DNA of 64,000 nucleotides from NCBI GenBank assembly GCA_016712345.1, contig JADJRH010000011.1:4402001-4466000 (forward strand). The letters run 5' to 3'. The notes below the pieces were generated by a model that ran no database searches, was not told where the DNA came from, and worked only from the letters and a program-made list of their open reading frames with translations. Every line of letters begins with the position of its first letter. Positions within the stretch are counted from its first letter, which is position 1. This DNA comes from Polyangiaceae bacterium. GTDB taxonomy: Bacteria > Myxococcota_A > Polyangia > Polyangiales > Polyangiaceae. Below are positions 1-8,183 of this stretch, in pieces. The position numbers were made by a program, and so were the translations under genes.

Positions 1-33
1 AAGAGCGACAAAGCGTCCTGACGGCGCGAAAAG

Positions 34-50
34 AATACAATTTGTATACT
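34..50 (+). promoter_or_regulatory. ARG-box-like dyad overlapping a -10 element upstream of argC
   Basis: The dyad ATACAA-T-TTGTAT lies at 35-47 and overlaps a good -10 hexamer, TATACT, at 45-50. No convincing -35 is seen at 16-18 bp. ARG boxes bound by ArgR are AT-rich dyads of the form TGAAT-N4-ATTCA, and this site has the same look and sits upstream of argC-argB. Repression by an ArgR-type regulator is therefore an inference from position and symmetry. Confidence 0.35.
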
Positions 51-169
51 ATCCCAATCGGCTGAGATCCAGGGCCTAGCCGCGATCTTTGCCGGCAAAC
101 CAAAGTTGCGATTCAGGACACCGATTGCCCCCTCCCGGCGCGTCGTCCGCTCTGGTAATCGGAGAAGCG

Positions 170-1219
170 ATGAAACGTTTCAAGGCCGCCGTCATTGGTG
201 GCAGCGGATATGGTGCCGCGGAGATCATTCGCCGGTTGCTCATCCACCCCGATGTCGATCTCGTGAAGGTCGCATCGATCGACTACGTGGGTGAAAACCT
301 CGCCGCCGCGCACCCAACGCTCGAAGGGCTGACGGATCTGGTGTTTCAAAATCTGTCGCCTGAAGAGGCGGCCGACGGAATGGACGTTGTGTTTCTCGGC
401 CTGCCTCACAAAGTGGCGGCGAACGTTGTTCCGAAAATTGTGGGTCGCGGCGCCAAAATCATCGATCTCTCCGGCGATTTTCGGCTCAAAGACGTAACCC
501 AATACGAAAAGTATTACGGCGGCACGCACCCCTGCCCGGAGTTGTTGCCCCGCGCTGTGTACGGTCTTCCCGAGCTGAATCGCGCGCAGATCAAGACGGC
601 GGACCTTGTTGCTTCGCCCGGCTGTTTTGCAACCACCATCGCTCTCGGGCTTTTGCCTCTCGCCAAAGCCGGGCTGCTCAAAGGTGCGGTCGACACCGTT
701 GGGATCACCGGATCGAGCGGCTCGGGCGCGGCACCGCAGGCGGGTACACATCACCCAATTCGCGCGGTGAACCTGCGAACGTACAAGCCGCTTCACCATC
801 AACACATCCCTGAGATCGTGCAAACGCTCGCCGGAGCGGGCGCGGAGCAGTTTGCGCTTCATTTCGTGCCTGTGAGCGCGCCCCTGTCGCGCGGCATTTT
901 CGCTACGTCGTTTGCCAAGGTGGATGCGTCGGTTTCAAAAGAAACAATCGCCCAGGCATTTCGAACAACGTTTGAGGGTGAACCGTTCGTACGTGTACCC
1001 AAGAAAAGGCTGCCCGAGGTGGTGGCTGTCAGCGGTTCAAACTACGCGGAAGTGGCCTTTGAATATGGCCCCGAAGAAAATGGTGTTCGGACAATCGCCT
1101 GTTTTTCCGCCACCGATAACCTGATCAAAGGCGGCGCGGGTCAGGCGGTGCAGTCGATGAACATCGTTCTCGGCCTTGATGAAAAAACATCGATCGCCGA
1201 TTCGGGAGGTTTCCCGTGA
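170..1219 (+). CDS. argC: N-acetyl-gamma-glutamyl-phosphate reductase
   Basis: ArgC performs the NADPH-dependent reduction of N-acetyl-glutamyl phosphate to the semialdehyde, the third step of arginine synthesis in the cytosol. The NAD(P)-binding glycine loop GGSGYGAAEI is at residues 10-19 and the catalytic cysteine is C152 in SPGCFATT. The protein is 349 aa, the usual family length. The frame is open upstream to 89, but the ATG at 170 is chosen because GGAGA sits 5 nt before it and the family begins with this Rossmann strand. The stop codon overlaps the argB start by 4 nt, so the two genes are probably translated together. An ARG-box-like dyad lies about 120 bp upstream. Confidence 0.95.
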   Translation: MKRFKAAVIGGSGYGAAEIIRRLLIHPDVDLVKVASIDYVGENLAAAHPTLEGLTDLVFQNLSPEEAADGMDVVFLGLPHKVAANVVPKIVGRGAKIIDLSGDFRLKDVTQYEKYYGGTHPCPELLPRAVYGLPELNRAQIKTADLVASPGCFATTIALGLLPLAKAGLLKGAVDTVGITGSSGSGAAPQAGTHHPIRAVNLRTYKPLHHQHIPEIVQTLAGAGAEQFALHFVPVSAPLSRGIFATSFAKVDASVSKETIAQAFRTTFEGEPFVRVPKKRLPEVVAVSGSNYAEVAFEYGPEENGVRTIACFSATDNLIKGGAGQAVQSMNIVLGLDEKTSIADSGGFP

Positions 1220-2118
1220 GCGGTTCTTCGCGTGACGATGAAGCGCCTTCGAGCAGGCAAACCGTTCGCAACCTGCGCAGCCTTGTGACCGATGCCGCGC
1301 GGCCCGACCTGCTTGTGATCAAGCTCGGTGGTGAAGTGATCGCCGGCAACGAAAGGGAGACGATCGCCGCCGACGTGGCCGCAATTGTTGAAACGGGCGC
1401 GCGGGTTGTGTTGGTGCACGGCGGCGGCCCGCAGGCGACGAAACTCCAGGAGCAGTTGGGGCAGGCGCCGGTGCAAATTGCGGGGCGTCGCGTCACCGAT
1501 GAAGCCGCGCTCGACGTGATGAAGATGGTTGTGGCCGGCAAGCTCAACGTGGACTTGTGCGGATCGCTTCTCGGAGCGGGGCTGCGCCCAATCGGGCTCA
1601 ACGGAACGAGCGCGTCGGCTATCTACGCCGAGAAGCGCCCACCGCGTGTGTACTCGGGTGCGGGGCCCAATCCGGTGGATCTCGGCCTTGTGGGTGATGT
1701 GAAATCGGTCAACCAAGATTTGATCGATCTGCTTCTTTCAAAGGGTTTTACGCCGGTGCTGGCGTGTCTCGGCGCCACCAAAAAAGGGCAGGTACTCAAC
1801 ATCAACGCCGACATTGTTGCAAACCGGGTTGCGGCGGAGCTTCGAGCAGACGGCCTGATCTTGGTGAGCGATGTGCCGGGTGTCATGCGCGACATTTCGG
1901 ATCCGGAGTCGCGAATTCGGTCGCTCACCATTCGCGAAGGGCGGGCGCTCATTTCCGAAGGCGCTGTGACAAAAGGGATGATCGTAAAACTCGAAGAAGC
2001 GTTCGCGGCGCTGCTTTCAGGTGTTCGGCGCATTCATATCGTTGGCAAGCTCGGCCCGGGCGATCTCGCGCGTGAAGCTCGAACCCCCGGCTCCGTGGGT
2101 ACTGTGCTGCTGCCGTAA
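1216..2118 (+). CDS. argB: Acetylglutamate kinase
   Basis: ArgB phosphorylates N-acetyl-L-glutamate with ATP, the second step of arginine synthesis and usually the arginine-inhibited one. The amino-acid-kinase fold is clear: VIKLGGEVI with K36 near the start, HGGGPQ at 68-73, GRRVTDEAAL at 90-99, and NADIVANRVAAEL and SDVPGVM in the C-terminal half. Length is 300 aa. The start is GTG at 1216, 6 nt after GGAGG (1205-1209), and it overlaps the argC stop in a GTGA junction. The roughly 28-residue extension before the first strand is typical of arginine-sensitive enzymes with an N-terminal helix, but sensitivity itself is an inference. A tandem repeat begins directly after the stop codon. Confidence 0.95.
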   Translation: MSGSSRDDEAPSSRQTVRNLRSLVTDAARPDLLVIKLGGEVIAGNERETIAADVAAIVETGARVVLVHGGGPQATKLQEQLGQAPVQIAGRRVTDEAALDVMKMVVAGKLNVDLCGSLLGAGLRPIGLNGTSASAIYAEKRPPRVYSGAGPNPVDLGLVGDVKSVNQDLIDLLLSKGFTPVLACLGATKKGQVLNINADIVANRVAAELRADGLILVSDVPGVMRDISDPESRIRSLTIREGRALISEGAVTKGMIVKLEEAFAALLSGVRRIHIVGKLGPGDLAREARTPGSVGTVLLP

Positions 2119-2181
2119 TGCGTACACATTAGCGATGCGTACACATTAGCGGTGCGTACACATTACATTGCGTACACACCG
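2119..2181. repeat. 17-bp tandem repeat containing GTACAC, directly after argB
   Basis: The unit TGCGTACACATTAGCGA occurs at 2119-2135 and again with one change at 2136-2152. A shortened copy is at 2153-2168 and a fragment (TGCGTACACACCG) at 2169-2181. It is followed by a GGGGTG/CACCCC hairpin near 2185. The array starts at the first base after the argB stop and encodes nothing obvious. It contains the GTACAC word that is abundant across the window. Confidence 0.85.
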
Positions 2182-2203
2182 CGGGGTGTTCACCCCCAGC
2201 GAG

Positions 2204-2485
2204 CTACGAGGCTTCAGACGACGAAGGCGTTTCGCGAGCGGGCCCGGTTGTTTGGGCCGCATTTTCACGTTTGGATCGGCGCAGATGCCAAAAGAGAAGA
2301 ATGCCCGCGATCGCAAATGAGATGAGCGCACCAACGATTTCACCCGGCATGAGGCAGATGCACCCCGATGCGAACGCGCAGCCGATCATGGCGCGGCGTT
2401 CAGATGGGCGAAACGTCCCAAAGGGCACGGGGGCCTGTTCGTCGGTCACAGAGCGAGCGCTAGCGCCGAGCGTGCCACGCGGCAA
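2204..2485 (-). CDS. Small hypothetical membrane protein
   Basis: I do not recognise this 93-aa frame. Its middle is strongly hydrophobic (about residues 33-66, including ICLMPGEIVGALISFAIAGI) and could form one or two membrane spans. A basic stretch (HLRRSKRE) and a polar Ser/Glu-rich tail follow. The longest frame starts with TTG at 2485; an ATG at 2389 just before the hydrophobic part is an alternative, giving about 61 aa. No strong ribosome-binding site is visible for either. It lies convergent to argB and divergent from the HTTM gene. The hydrophobic profile, rather than homology, is the reason for listing it. Confidence 0.4.
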   Translation of the reverse strand: MPRGTLGASARSVTDEQAPVPFGTFRPSERRAMIGCAFASGCICLMPGEIVGALISFAIAGILLFWHLRRSKRENAAQTTGPARETPSSSEAS

Positions 2486-2667
2486 TCGGTGACACGTTTC
2501 GAAGCGCTTTGATGTGGGCGCGGTTCACGGTACGGATCTTGAGGTTTCGCCGACCGCCGTTTCCGCGCGGAGCGGTTTCGGCGTTTCGGGAGCTTTGCCA
2601 ACCCTCGGGTTGGAGTGTTTTCTTTTGCCTAAGGGCAATCCCGCGGATGCGGGCCAAACCGGCAGCC

Positions 2668-4743
2668 ATGGCTTCAAAAAAAACCGACAGCGCAAACGAT
2701 GCATCCGGGAGCGAAACCGGTGCGCCTGCCCCCTCTTCGGACGGGGCGGTCCCCAAAGGTTTCGGCGGGTGGATGCGCCATTTGTTTTGGGAAGGGCCGT
2801 CGCTCCGCGAACTCATCCGCGATGCGTACTTCACGTTTGACCGGCGCACGTTGGGGTTCACGCGCATCCTGCTGGGGTTTTTGCTCATCATGGATCTGTT
2901 CCGCCGCACCGCGGATTGGAACCACATGTTTGCCAACACGGGGGTGTTGCCGGCGTCGCTCAACTTGAGTCGCCCGCAGGCGGCGTACGCATTTTCGCTG
3001 GTGAACGGGTTTGCGACAGAGCCCGAACTCGTGCTCCTTTGGGCGCTTATTTTTGTCACTTACGTATGTGTACTCATTGGGTACAAAACAAAGCTTGCTC
3101 AGATCCTGTCGGTATTTTGGGTTGCGAGCATGAACGGTCGCGTGCTCCTCATCGAAAACGGCGGGTATGTGGTGAACAACCTGCTCGCGATGTGGACGGC
3201 GTTTTTGCCGCTGGGTGATCGCTTCAGCGTGGATGCGTGGCTCGAATCTATGCGCCGCAAACGCGAGGCATCGGCCGAACGGCTGAATGACCGGAGTGAT
3301 TTGGTATCGGAGGCGCGGCTGGAACCGCACATCACAATGCTGGGGCTTGTGCTCCTGTTGCAGCTTTCAGCGATCTACTTTTTTAACGTTGTACACAAGA
3401 CGGGCCCCGGCTGGCGCAAGGACTTCACCGCTGTTCATTACGTCATGTACGTCGATCGCATGGTGACGCCGCTCGTTGGGGCAGTGCGCGAAGCCATTCC
3501 ATTCGGCGTGCTTTGGGCAATGACAAAGTTTGTGATCGGGGCCGAGGCCGCATTGCCTTTTTGCCTGCTTTCACCGCTCGCAAAACGATGGGCAAGGCTC
3601 ACCGCGGTGGTCTTGATCAACATTTTGCACGTGGGCTTTGGCAGCTTCTTTGTGTTGGGTCCGTTCGCATGGTCGCTGTGCGTTTTCTCAACGTTGCTGT
3701 TCACAAAAGAAGATTGGGAAGATGCCATTCGAACCATGCGTCGACCGCACCGCGCTCGGTCAATCGCGTTTGATCCGGCTGGGACAGGCGCAGTGTTGAC
3801 AGCACGCATTCTAGCGAGGCTTGATCGGTTTGAGTTGTTGACCTTTGTGGAGGAACCGGGGCTTGCGAGTGGAATGGCAGTGCGGGGCGCCGATGGGAAA
3901 AAGATCACGGGTGCGCGCGCTTGGTCGCAGATCATCGGCGCACTTCCTCTCGGTCCGGCGGTGGCGTGGTTGCTTTTGGTGCCGCCGTTTTCAATGTTGG
4001 CAAACGCACTGATTGAACGTTGCGAAAACGGGGCCGTGACGCGCTTTTTTGGGATCGGTCACGTGGCGGCGAAAGAAGAAGAGAGCGGGCCGTCGCGCGT
4101 GCGACTCAAGGGACGGCGGGTTTGGGGTGTGCTGCGCGAGGTGGCGATCTTTGCGATGTTCCTGGGCGCGCTGGATCAAGCGCTCATGGAGTTGTGGGTG
4201 TCGCGCGAGGTGTGGCCCAAGTTCATCAGCGAGTTGAACAACACGGATTTCGTGAAGAGCACGGGGGTTCGATTGTCTCCGCAGCCCGAACCGTTGCGCC
4301 TTCTTTCGCACAAGCTTCGCTATTTGCAGGGTTGGTTCATGTTCTCGCCAAACCCCGTGATGGATGACGGAACGGTTGTTGTGGACGCCGTTACTGTGGA
4401 TGGCCGGCACGTGGATGCGATCACAGGAAAGCCGCCGAACTACGATCTGCTTCACGCCAAGAGCTTTGGGTATAACCAGATCTGGAGCGACTATTTCAAT
4501 CGCATTCGCATGCAGGGAAATCAGGGGTATCGCGATGCGATGAGGCAATACATTTTGCGTTATCCCGAGCGGACAGGCCGGCCTGAAGACGCCATTGTTT
4601 CAGGCGAGGTGTATTGGCTCCAAGACATGTGTCCGCGATGGGGAGATCCCGAACACAAGAGTTACGGTTTTAGGCAAGAGCTGCTCTTCACGTTTGATCG
4701 CGAACGGCTCATGACGCCGCCTAAGAATGCAAACAAAGAATGA
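2668..4743 (+). CDS. HTTM-domain integral membrane protein
   Basis: This is a 691-aa multi-spanning protein of the HTTM (vitamin K-dependent gamma-carboxylase-like) superfamily. The family hallmarks are an N-terminal span with RILLGFLLIMDLFRRT, a loop with NTGVLPASLNLS, and repeated hydrophobic helices with charged interruptions. A soluble C-terminal part contains QGWFMFSPNPVMDDG. The carboxylase activity of the eukaryotic homologue cannot be assumed; bacterial HTTM proteins are mostly of unknown function. The frame is open to 2509. The ATG at 2668 is preferred because the upstream residues are Arg-rich and unlike a membrane protein start, but the ATG at 2647 is possible. It converges on the glycosyltransferase gene with a 34-bp gap. 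Confidence 0.75.
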   Translation: MASKKTDSANDASGSETGAPAPSSDGAVPKGFGGWMRHLFWEGPSLRELIRDAYFTFDRRTLGFTRILLGFLLIMDLFRRTADWNHMFANTGVLPASLNLSRPQAAYAFSLVNGFATEPELVLLWALIFVTYVCVLIGYKTKLAQILSVFWVASMNGRVLLIENGGYVVNNLLAMWTAFLPLGDRFSVDAWLESMRRKREASAERLNDRSDLVSEARLEPHITMLGLVLLLQLSAIYFFNVVHKTGPGWRKDFTAVHYVMYVDRMVTPLVGAVREAIPFGVLWAMTKFVIGAEAALPFCLLSPLAKRWARLTAVVLINILHVGFGSFFVLGPFAWSLCVFSTLLFTKEDWEDAIRTMRRPHRARSIAFDPAGTGAVLTARILARLDRFELLTFVEEPGLASGMAVRGADGKKITGARAWSQIIGALPLGPAVAWLLLVPPFSMLANALIERCENGAVTRFFGIGHVAAKEEESGPSRVRLKGRRVWGVLREVAIFAMFLGALDQALMELWVSREVWPKFISELNNTDFVKSTGVRLSPQPEPLRLLSHKLRYLQGWFMFSPNPVMDDGTVVVDAVTVDGRHVDAITGKPPNYDLLHAKSFGYNQIWSDYFNRIRMQGNQGYRDAMRQYILRYPERTGRPEDAIVSGEVYWLQDMCPRWGDPEHKSYGFRQELLFTFDRERLMTPPKNANKE

Positions 4744-4777
4744 GTACACAACCGGCGCCCGACCGCTCTCAAGCGCG

Positions 4778-6595
4778 TCAATTCGCGATCAAGTGGCCGA
4801 TTGAGTACGTGCGGTCGCCGCTCAAGGGGCGCACTGTGATGCGCGTGACGTTTTCTACCGGCGGCTCCACTTTGAGAACGTGATGGGCAACGCCCACTTT
4901 CAAGTCTTTCTTGGGGCGCACAACAAGGGTACGCGGCGCGCCTTTGCCAAAAATTTTGATCTCGTAAACATCGTTGCCGTCGACCGTTGTGTCCACATTG
5001 CTCACGAGCGCTATCGGGCTCTCGGCGATGAGAGCGATGGTTTGGTTGCCTTCAATCAGCGTGTTTCCATCGCGATCCCAAGGGGTCCACTCGGGCACGG
5101 GGCGCTTTACCGACGCGAGCGGGACGTTGACCGTTTCCCGTGTGTACGCCATGACAATGTCGTATTTGGGGATGAAGTAAAAAATCGACATTGCCGAAAA
5201 CGACACAAATAAAAGCTTTCCGAGCGCTCCAAAGATCGCATGGCGGCTGTGCAGATGCAGAACGGCGGCGGCGAAAAGAACCGCGCCCGGCGCCATGGCG
5301 AAATAGATGTGCCTGAAATCAGTGTGGTGCGGCGCTGGGATCGCGATTTTGAACGCCATTAGAAAAAGCGCCGAAACAGCCGCAAACATAAAGGGGACGG
5401 CGAACTTTTTATACCCTCGCCACACCCCTGAAAGCGCCGCGATGAGCGCGTACACAATCATCGCAAAGAGGACAATGTTCATTACAAAGCCCACTTTGCG
5501 GTTTAACGAATAGGCCGTTTCGCGATCTGGAATTTTGTTGTGCGTGCCAAAGAGGCTCGATTTGAGAACGTGGATCCAAAAGTATTGTTTGCCCGCGTCG
5601 TCGTTGTGAATGCACATGTACGGGTCGGCGAGCAGCTTTTTGAAGTCGACGGTGAGATAATTTTTGGGGTGATTGCCGGTAAAATCCGACTTTCGAATGT
5701 CGCACGCGGTGCCAAACGTTTTGTGGCACGGGTCTTCAGCAACGGGCGCGCGGAGCTTGAGTCCACCGTACGCGGCGGCAACCATGGCCATGGTGAGAAC
5801 GCCGCGTTTGAGCAATCGCACCCGTCCTCTGCGCGTGAAAAACCTCCACGCGAGCATGAGGCCCAAGATGGCGACAAGCGCAAATGCGCTTGATTTGGTG
5901 AGGATCCCGAGAGCCGCGCACAACCCCGACGCGTAGAGATAGCGGGGTTTGTCTTCTTTGTACCAGCGCGCGGCGTAATACATGCCGGCCGCAACAAGCG
6001 CTGTGACCAACGTGTCGTTGTGGATGCGCACCGAGTTGTGAATGCTGTACGGCCAGAAAACGATGAGCGCCGCAACGATGCGAATGAGCGCTTTTTTCTC
6101 GGCAAAGAGGCGCGCCAGAAGCAATGAGTACACAATGAAGGCAAAGAAGATCGCGAGTGAAAAGATCTGAACGCCGGCCGGGTGGGGCGCCAGCTTGGTG
6201 AAGTTGAAGAACACCTGCGCGAGCGCGCCGAGCACATAATAAAACGGCGGGTGGTGGCAGATAAAACACTGCTTTGCGGGTGGAATCGTGTGGTTTTTAA
6301 CGATGTACCCAATGTACTTGTCGAGTTGTTCGGGGCCGTCGTAGTTGCGTTCACCGGGCGATGTGTACCCAAGGTACAGAAAGTAGAGAACGAGCCCGCC
6401 GAGAACGATGGCGACGGTGCCCCAGTAAAACTTGAGGCGTCGAAGCAAGTGCCCCGCGACAAGGAGCCACATCGGCGCAAAAACCGCGGCGCCGACGTCT
6501 TTACTGAGCCGCAGCCTGTCCGCGACTACCGCGTACACAATCGTGACGGCCAGACAAATCAGCACGATCACGTTGCGTTTTAGGAAAGACAACAT
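4778..6595 (-). CDS. GT39/ArnT-type membrane glycosyltransferase
   Basis: The product is a 605-aa polytopic membrane protein of the GT-C fold (dolichyl-phosphate-mannose/ArnT type), which moves a sugar from a polyprenyl-phosphate donor at the outer face of the inner membrane. An acidic first loop (NYDGPEQLDKY) follows the first spans. The HHPPFYYVLGAL motif matches the PPLYY element of this superfamily, and about ten further hydrophobic helices end in a soluble beta-rich domain. The acceptor is unknown. The start is ATG at 6595 (MLSFLKRNVIV), just before the first membrane span. The frame runs on upstream to 6742, but those residues are not membrane-like and approach the tRNA promoter. Confidence 0.8.
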   Translation of the reverse strand: MLSFLKRNVIVLICLAVTIVYAVVADRLRLSKDVGAAVFAPMWLLVAGHLLRRLKFYWGTVAIVLGGLVLYFLYLGYTSPGERNYDGPEQLDKYIGYIVKNHTIPPAKQCFICHHPPFYYVLGALAQVFFNFTKLAPHPAGVQIFSLAIFFAFIVYSLLLARLFAEKKALIRIVAALIVFWPYSIHNSVRIHNDTLVTALVAAGMYYAARWYKEDKPRYLYASGLCAALGILTKSSAFALVAILGLMLAWRFFTRRGRVRLLKRGVLTMAMVAAAYGGLKLRAPVAEDPCHKTFGTACDIRKSDFTGNHPKNYLTVDFKKLLADPYMCIHNDDAGKQYFWIHVLKSSLFGTHNKIPDRETAYSLNRKVGFVMNIVLFAMIVYALIAALSGVWRGYKKFAVPFMFAAVSALFLMAFKIAIPAPHHTDFRHIYFAMAPGAVLFAAAVLHLHSRHAIFGALGKLLFVSFSAMSIFYFIPKYDIVMAYTRETVNVPLASVKRPVPEWTPWDRDGNTLIEGNQTIALIAESPIALVSNVDTTVDGNDVYEIKIFGKGAPRTLVVRPKKDLKVGVAHHVLKVEPPVENVTRITVRPLSGDRTYSIGHLIAN

Positions 6596-6700
6596 ACGGC
6601 CGAGCGATTGCGGAATAACACAACGTCCGAGGCGGAAGGTGGGTTCGATCTCGCCTTTTTCGCGGCGAGAAACATTCGCAGAACGAAAGGATCGTGGTGC

Positions 6701-6728
6701 TTGACAAGGAGCTTTACCTGGGTATTGT
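6701..6728 (+). promoter_or_regulatory. Sigma-70 promoter of the tRNA-Ala gene
   Basis: A perfect -35 TTGACA is at 6701-6706 and a -10 TATTGT at 6723-6728, 16 bp apart. A GC-rich discriminator (TCGCGTCC) of the kind seen at stringently controlled stable-RNA promoters follows. Transcription would start near 6735, about 30 nt before the mature tRNA. Confidence 0.65.
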
Positions 6729-6763
6729 TCGCGTCCTCGCAAGCGCGAGCATTTCTAAGAAAA

Positions 6764-6840
<77 letters not shown>

Positions 6841-6853
6841 CCCTTCCAATTCA

Positions 6854-6880
6854 AGGTCAGACTCCTCCCCGTTCTGACCT
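6854..6880 (+). terminator. Inverted repeat after the tRNA, possible terminator
   Basis: A perfect 8-bp dyad, AGGTCAGA (6854-6861) and TCTGACCT (6873-6880), encloses an 11-nt C-rich loop 15 nt after the tRNA. There is no T tract after it, so it is at best a weak or factor-assisted terminator, or a processing site. Confidence 0.35.
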
Positions 6881-6949
6881 ACCCCTATCACTGCCCAACG
6901 CACATTGGTTCAACCTCCGCGGTTGTTTTGTGTACAATCCGCGCGCGAA

Positions 6950-8176
6950 ATGACCCCCGCGGAGCAGGACAACCAAGCCGACACACCCGAGGTCACACCG
7001 GGTGAACCATCTTCCACTTCTGAAGCGGAGGCGTCGAGCAGCGCTCCCGGCGCAGCCCCTCCCGATGGAGCGGCGGCCTCGGATCCTGCCAAGCCCGAGA
7101 GCGCAGCGACAGGTGACGCGTCACGTCCCGCGCGGCGTATTGTTCGTTCGCGCTCTACCCGCGATGTGGAAGTTGCGGGCGCGCCGAGTGAGTCAGAGTC
7201 GAACGCACCGGCGGGTGAGCCGTCGGCTGTTGATTCGGCCCCTGCAGGCTCGGGCGGAACCACAGCGCCGCAGCGAGAAACATCGGCAAAAAAGCGGGTT
7301 TTTGATTTTAGAATCAAACGGCCCGCCCCTCCGCCGCGTGAAGAAACCAGGCCGCGGCGCGAACCTCGTCCACCTCGCGAAAACAGGCCTCCTCGCGAAG
7401 ATCGAAGGGAAGATCGACCGCGAAATCTACCCAACGACAGGCGACCTTTTCCTCGCCGCGATCGTCCGGTGGGTGAAAACGCGCCGGCAAGTGGGGAGCA
7501 AACAGTACCGTCGGCATCCACCGCAAAGCCCGAACAACCCCCCGTCGAGGCGCGCGAGGCAGTTAACAAACCTACCCATTCGTCGGACAGTCGGGACGCC
7601 GTTCAGAAACGACAAGCGGCGGCGGCCGACACCCGCAAAAACAACGGGGCTTCCTCCAAACCTGAACGCCCCGCAGCGGCACCTGACACTCGCAAAGCGG
7701 CTCCAAAACCCCAGGAACCGGCCAAGCCGGCTTCTCCAAAACCGGAGGAGCCGGTTGGCCCGAGCGCGGTAGAAAAATTCGCCGTTATACCTGCCGCCCG
7801 ATTTGTAGCCCCACCTGAAAAGAAAGCTCCCACAGCAAAAGAAGTGCTGCGTGCAAAAGTGGAAGCGCGTGCACAGGCGGTTGCCAAAGCCAAAGGTGCG
7901 GCTCGCGTGGAAACCGGCGCGCCGCCGAATGGGCCCGAAGCCGACGAGGTAGAAAAACCCACGTCGAAGGACGGACCTGAATTGGAACGGCGGGAGGCCA
8001 AGTCAACACCTGCCGGAAAAGCCGCGGTGAAGGCCAAACCCGAAGCCGCCTCAAAAGCTGTGCGGAAGACAAAACCAAAAGAAGAACCGGTGGCCGATGA
8101 GACAGAAGAGCCCAAAGTGGAAGAAGTGGGATTTTGGAGCCGAATTCTCAACTTTTTCAGGGGTTCAAAAAAGTAG
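6950..8176 (+). CDS. Disordered Pro/Ala/Arg/Lys-rich protein of unknown function
   Basis: The frame encodes 408 aa that are almost wholly low complexity. Residues 1-125 are acidic and Ser/Ala/Gly-rich, about 125-190 is an Arg/Pro block (PPPREETRPRREPRPPREN), and the rest alternates Lys, Ala, Pro and Glu. Only the last 20 residues look folded, with the aromatic amphipathic sequence GFWSRILNFFRG that could touch a membrane. No domain is recognised. The Arg block and KA/KP runs suggest nucleic-acid or polyanion binding, an inference from composition only. The ATG at 6950 is chosen over the earlier in-frame start at 6905. The prolyl oligopeptidase gene begins 7 nt downstream, so the two are likely co-transcribed. 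Confidence 0.65.
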   Translation: MTPAEQDNQADTPEVTPGEPSSTSEAEASSSAPGAAPPDGAAASDPAKPESAATGDASRPARRIVRSRSTRDVEVAGAPSESESNAPAGEPSAVDSAPAGSGGTTAPQRETSAKKRVFDFRIKRPAPPPREETRPRREPRPPRENRPPREDRREDRPRNLPNDRRPFPRRDRPVGENAPASGEQTVPSASTAKPEQPPVEAREAVNKPTHSSDSRDAVQKRQAAAADTRKNNGASSKPERPAAAPDTRKAAPKPQEPAKPASPKPEEPVGPSAVEKFAVIPAARFVAPPEKKAPTAKEVLRAKVEARAQAVAKAKGAARVETGAPPNGPEADEVEKPTSKDGPELERREAKSTPAGKAAVKAKPEAASKAVRKTKPKEEPVADETEEPKVEEVGFWSRILNFFRGSKK

Positions 8177-8183
8177 GCGCACC

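Noticed and set aside
113..862. Long minus-strand open frame inside argC
   Set aside because: It is antisense to a clear argC, and its product is Arg/His/Val-rich with no motif. It is a by-product of GC-rich codon use.
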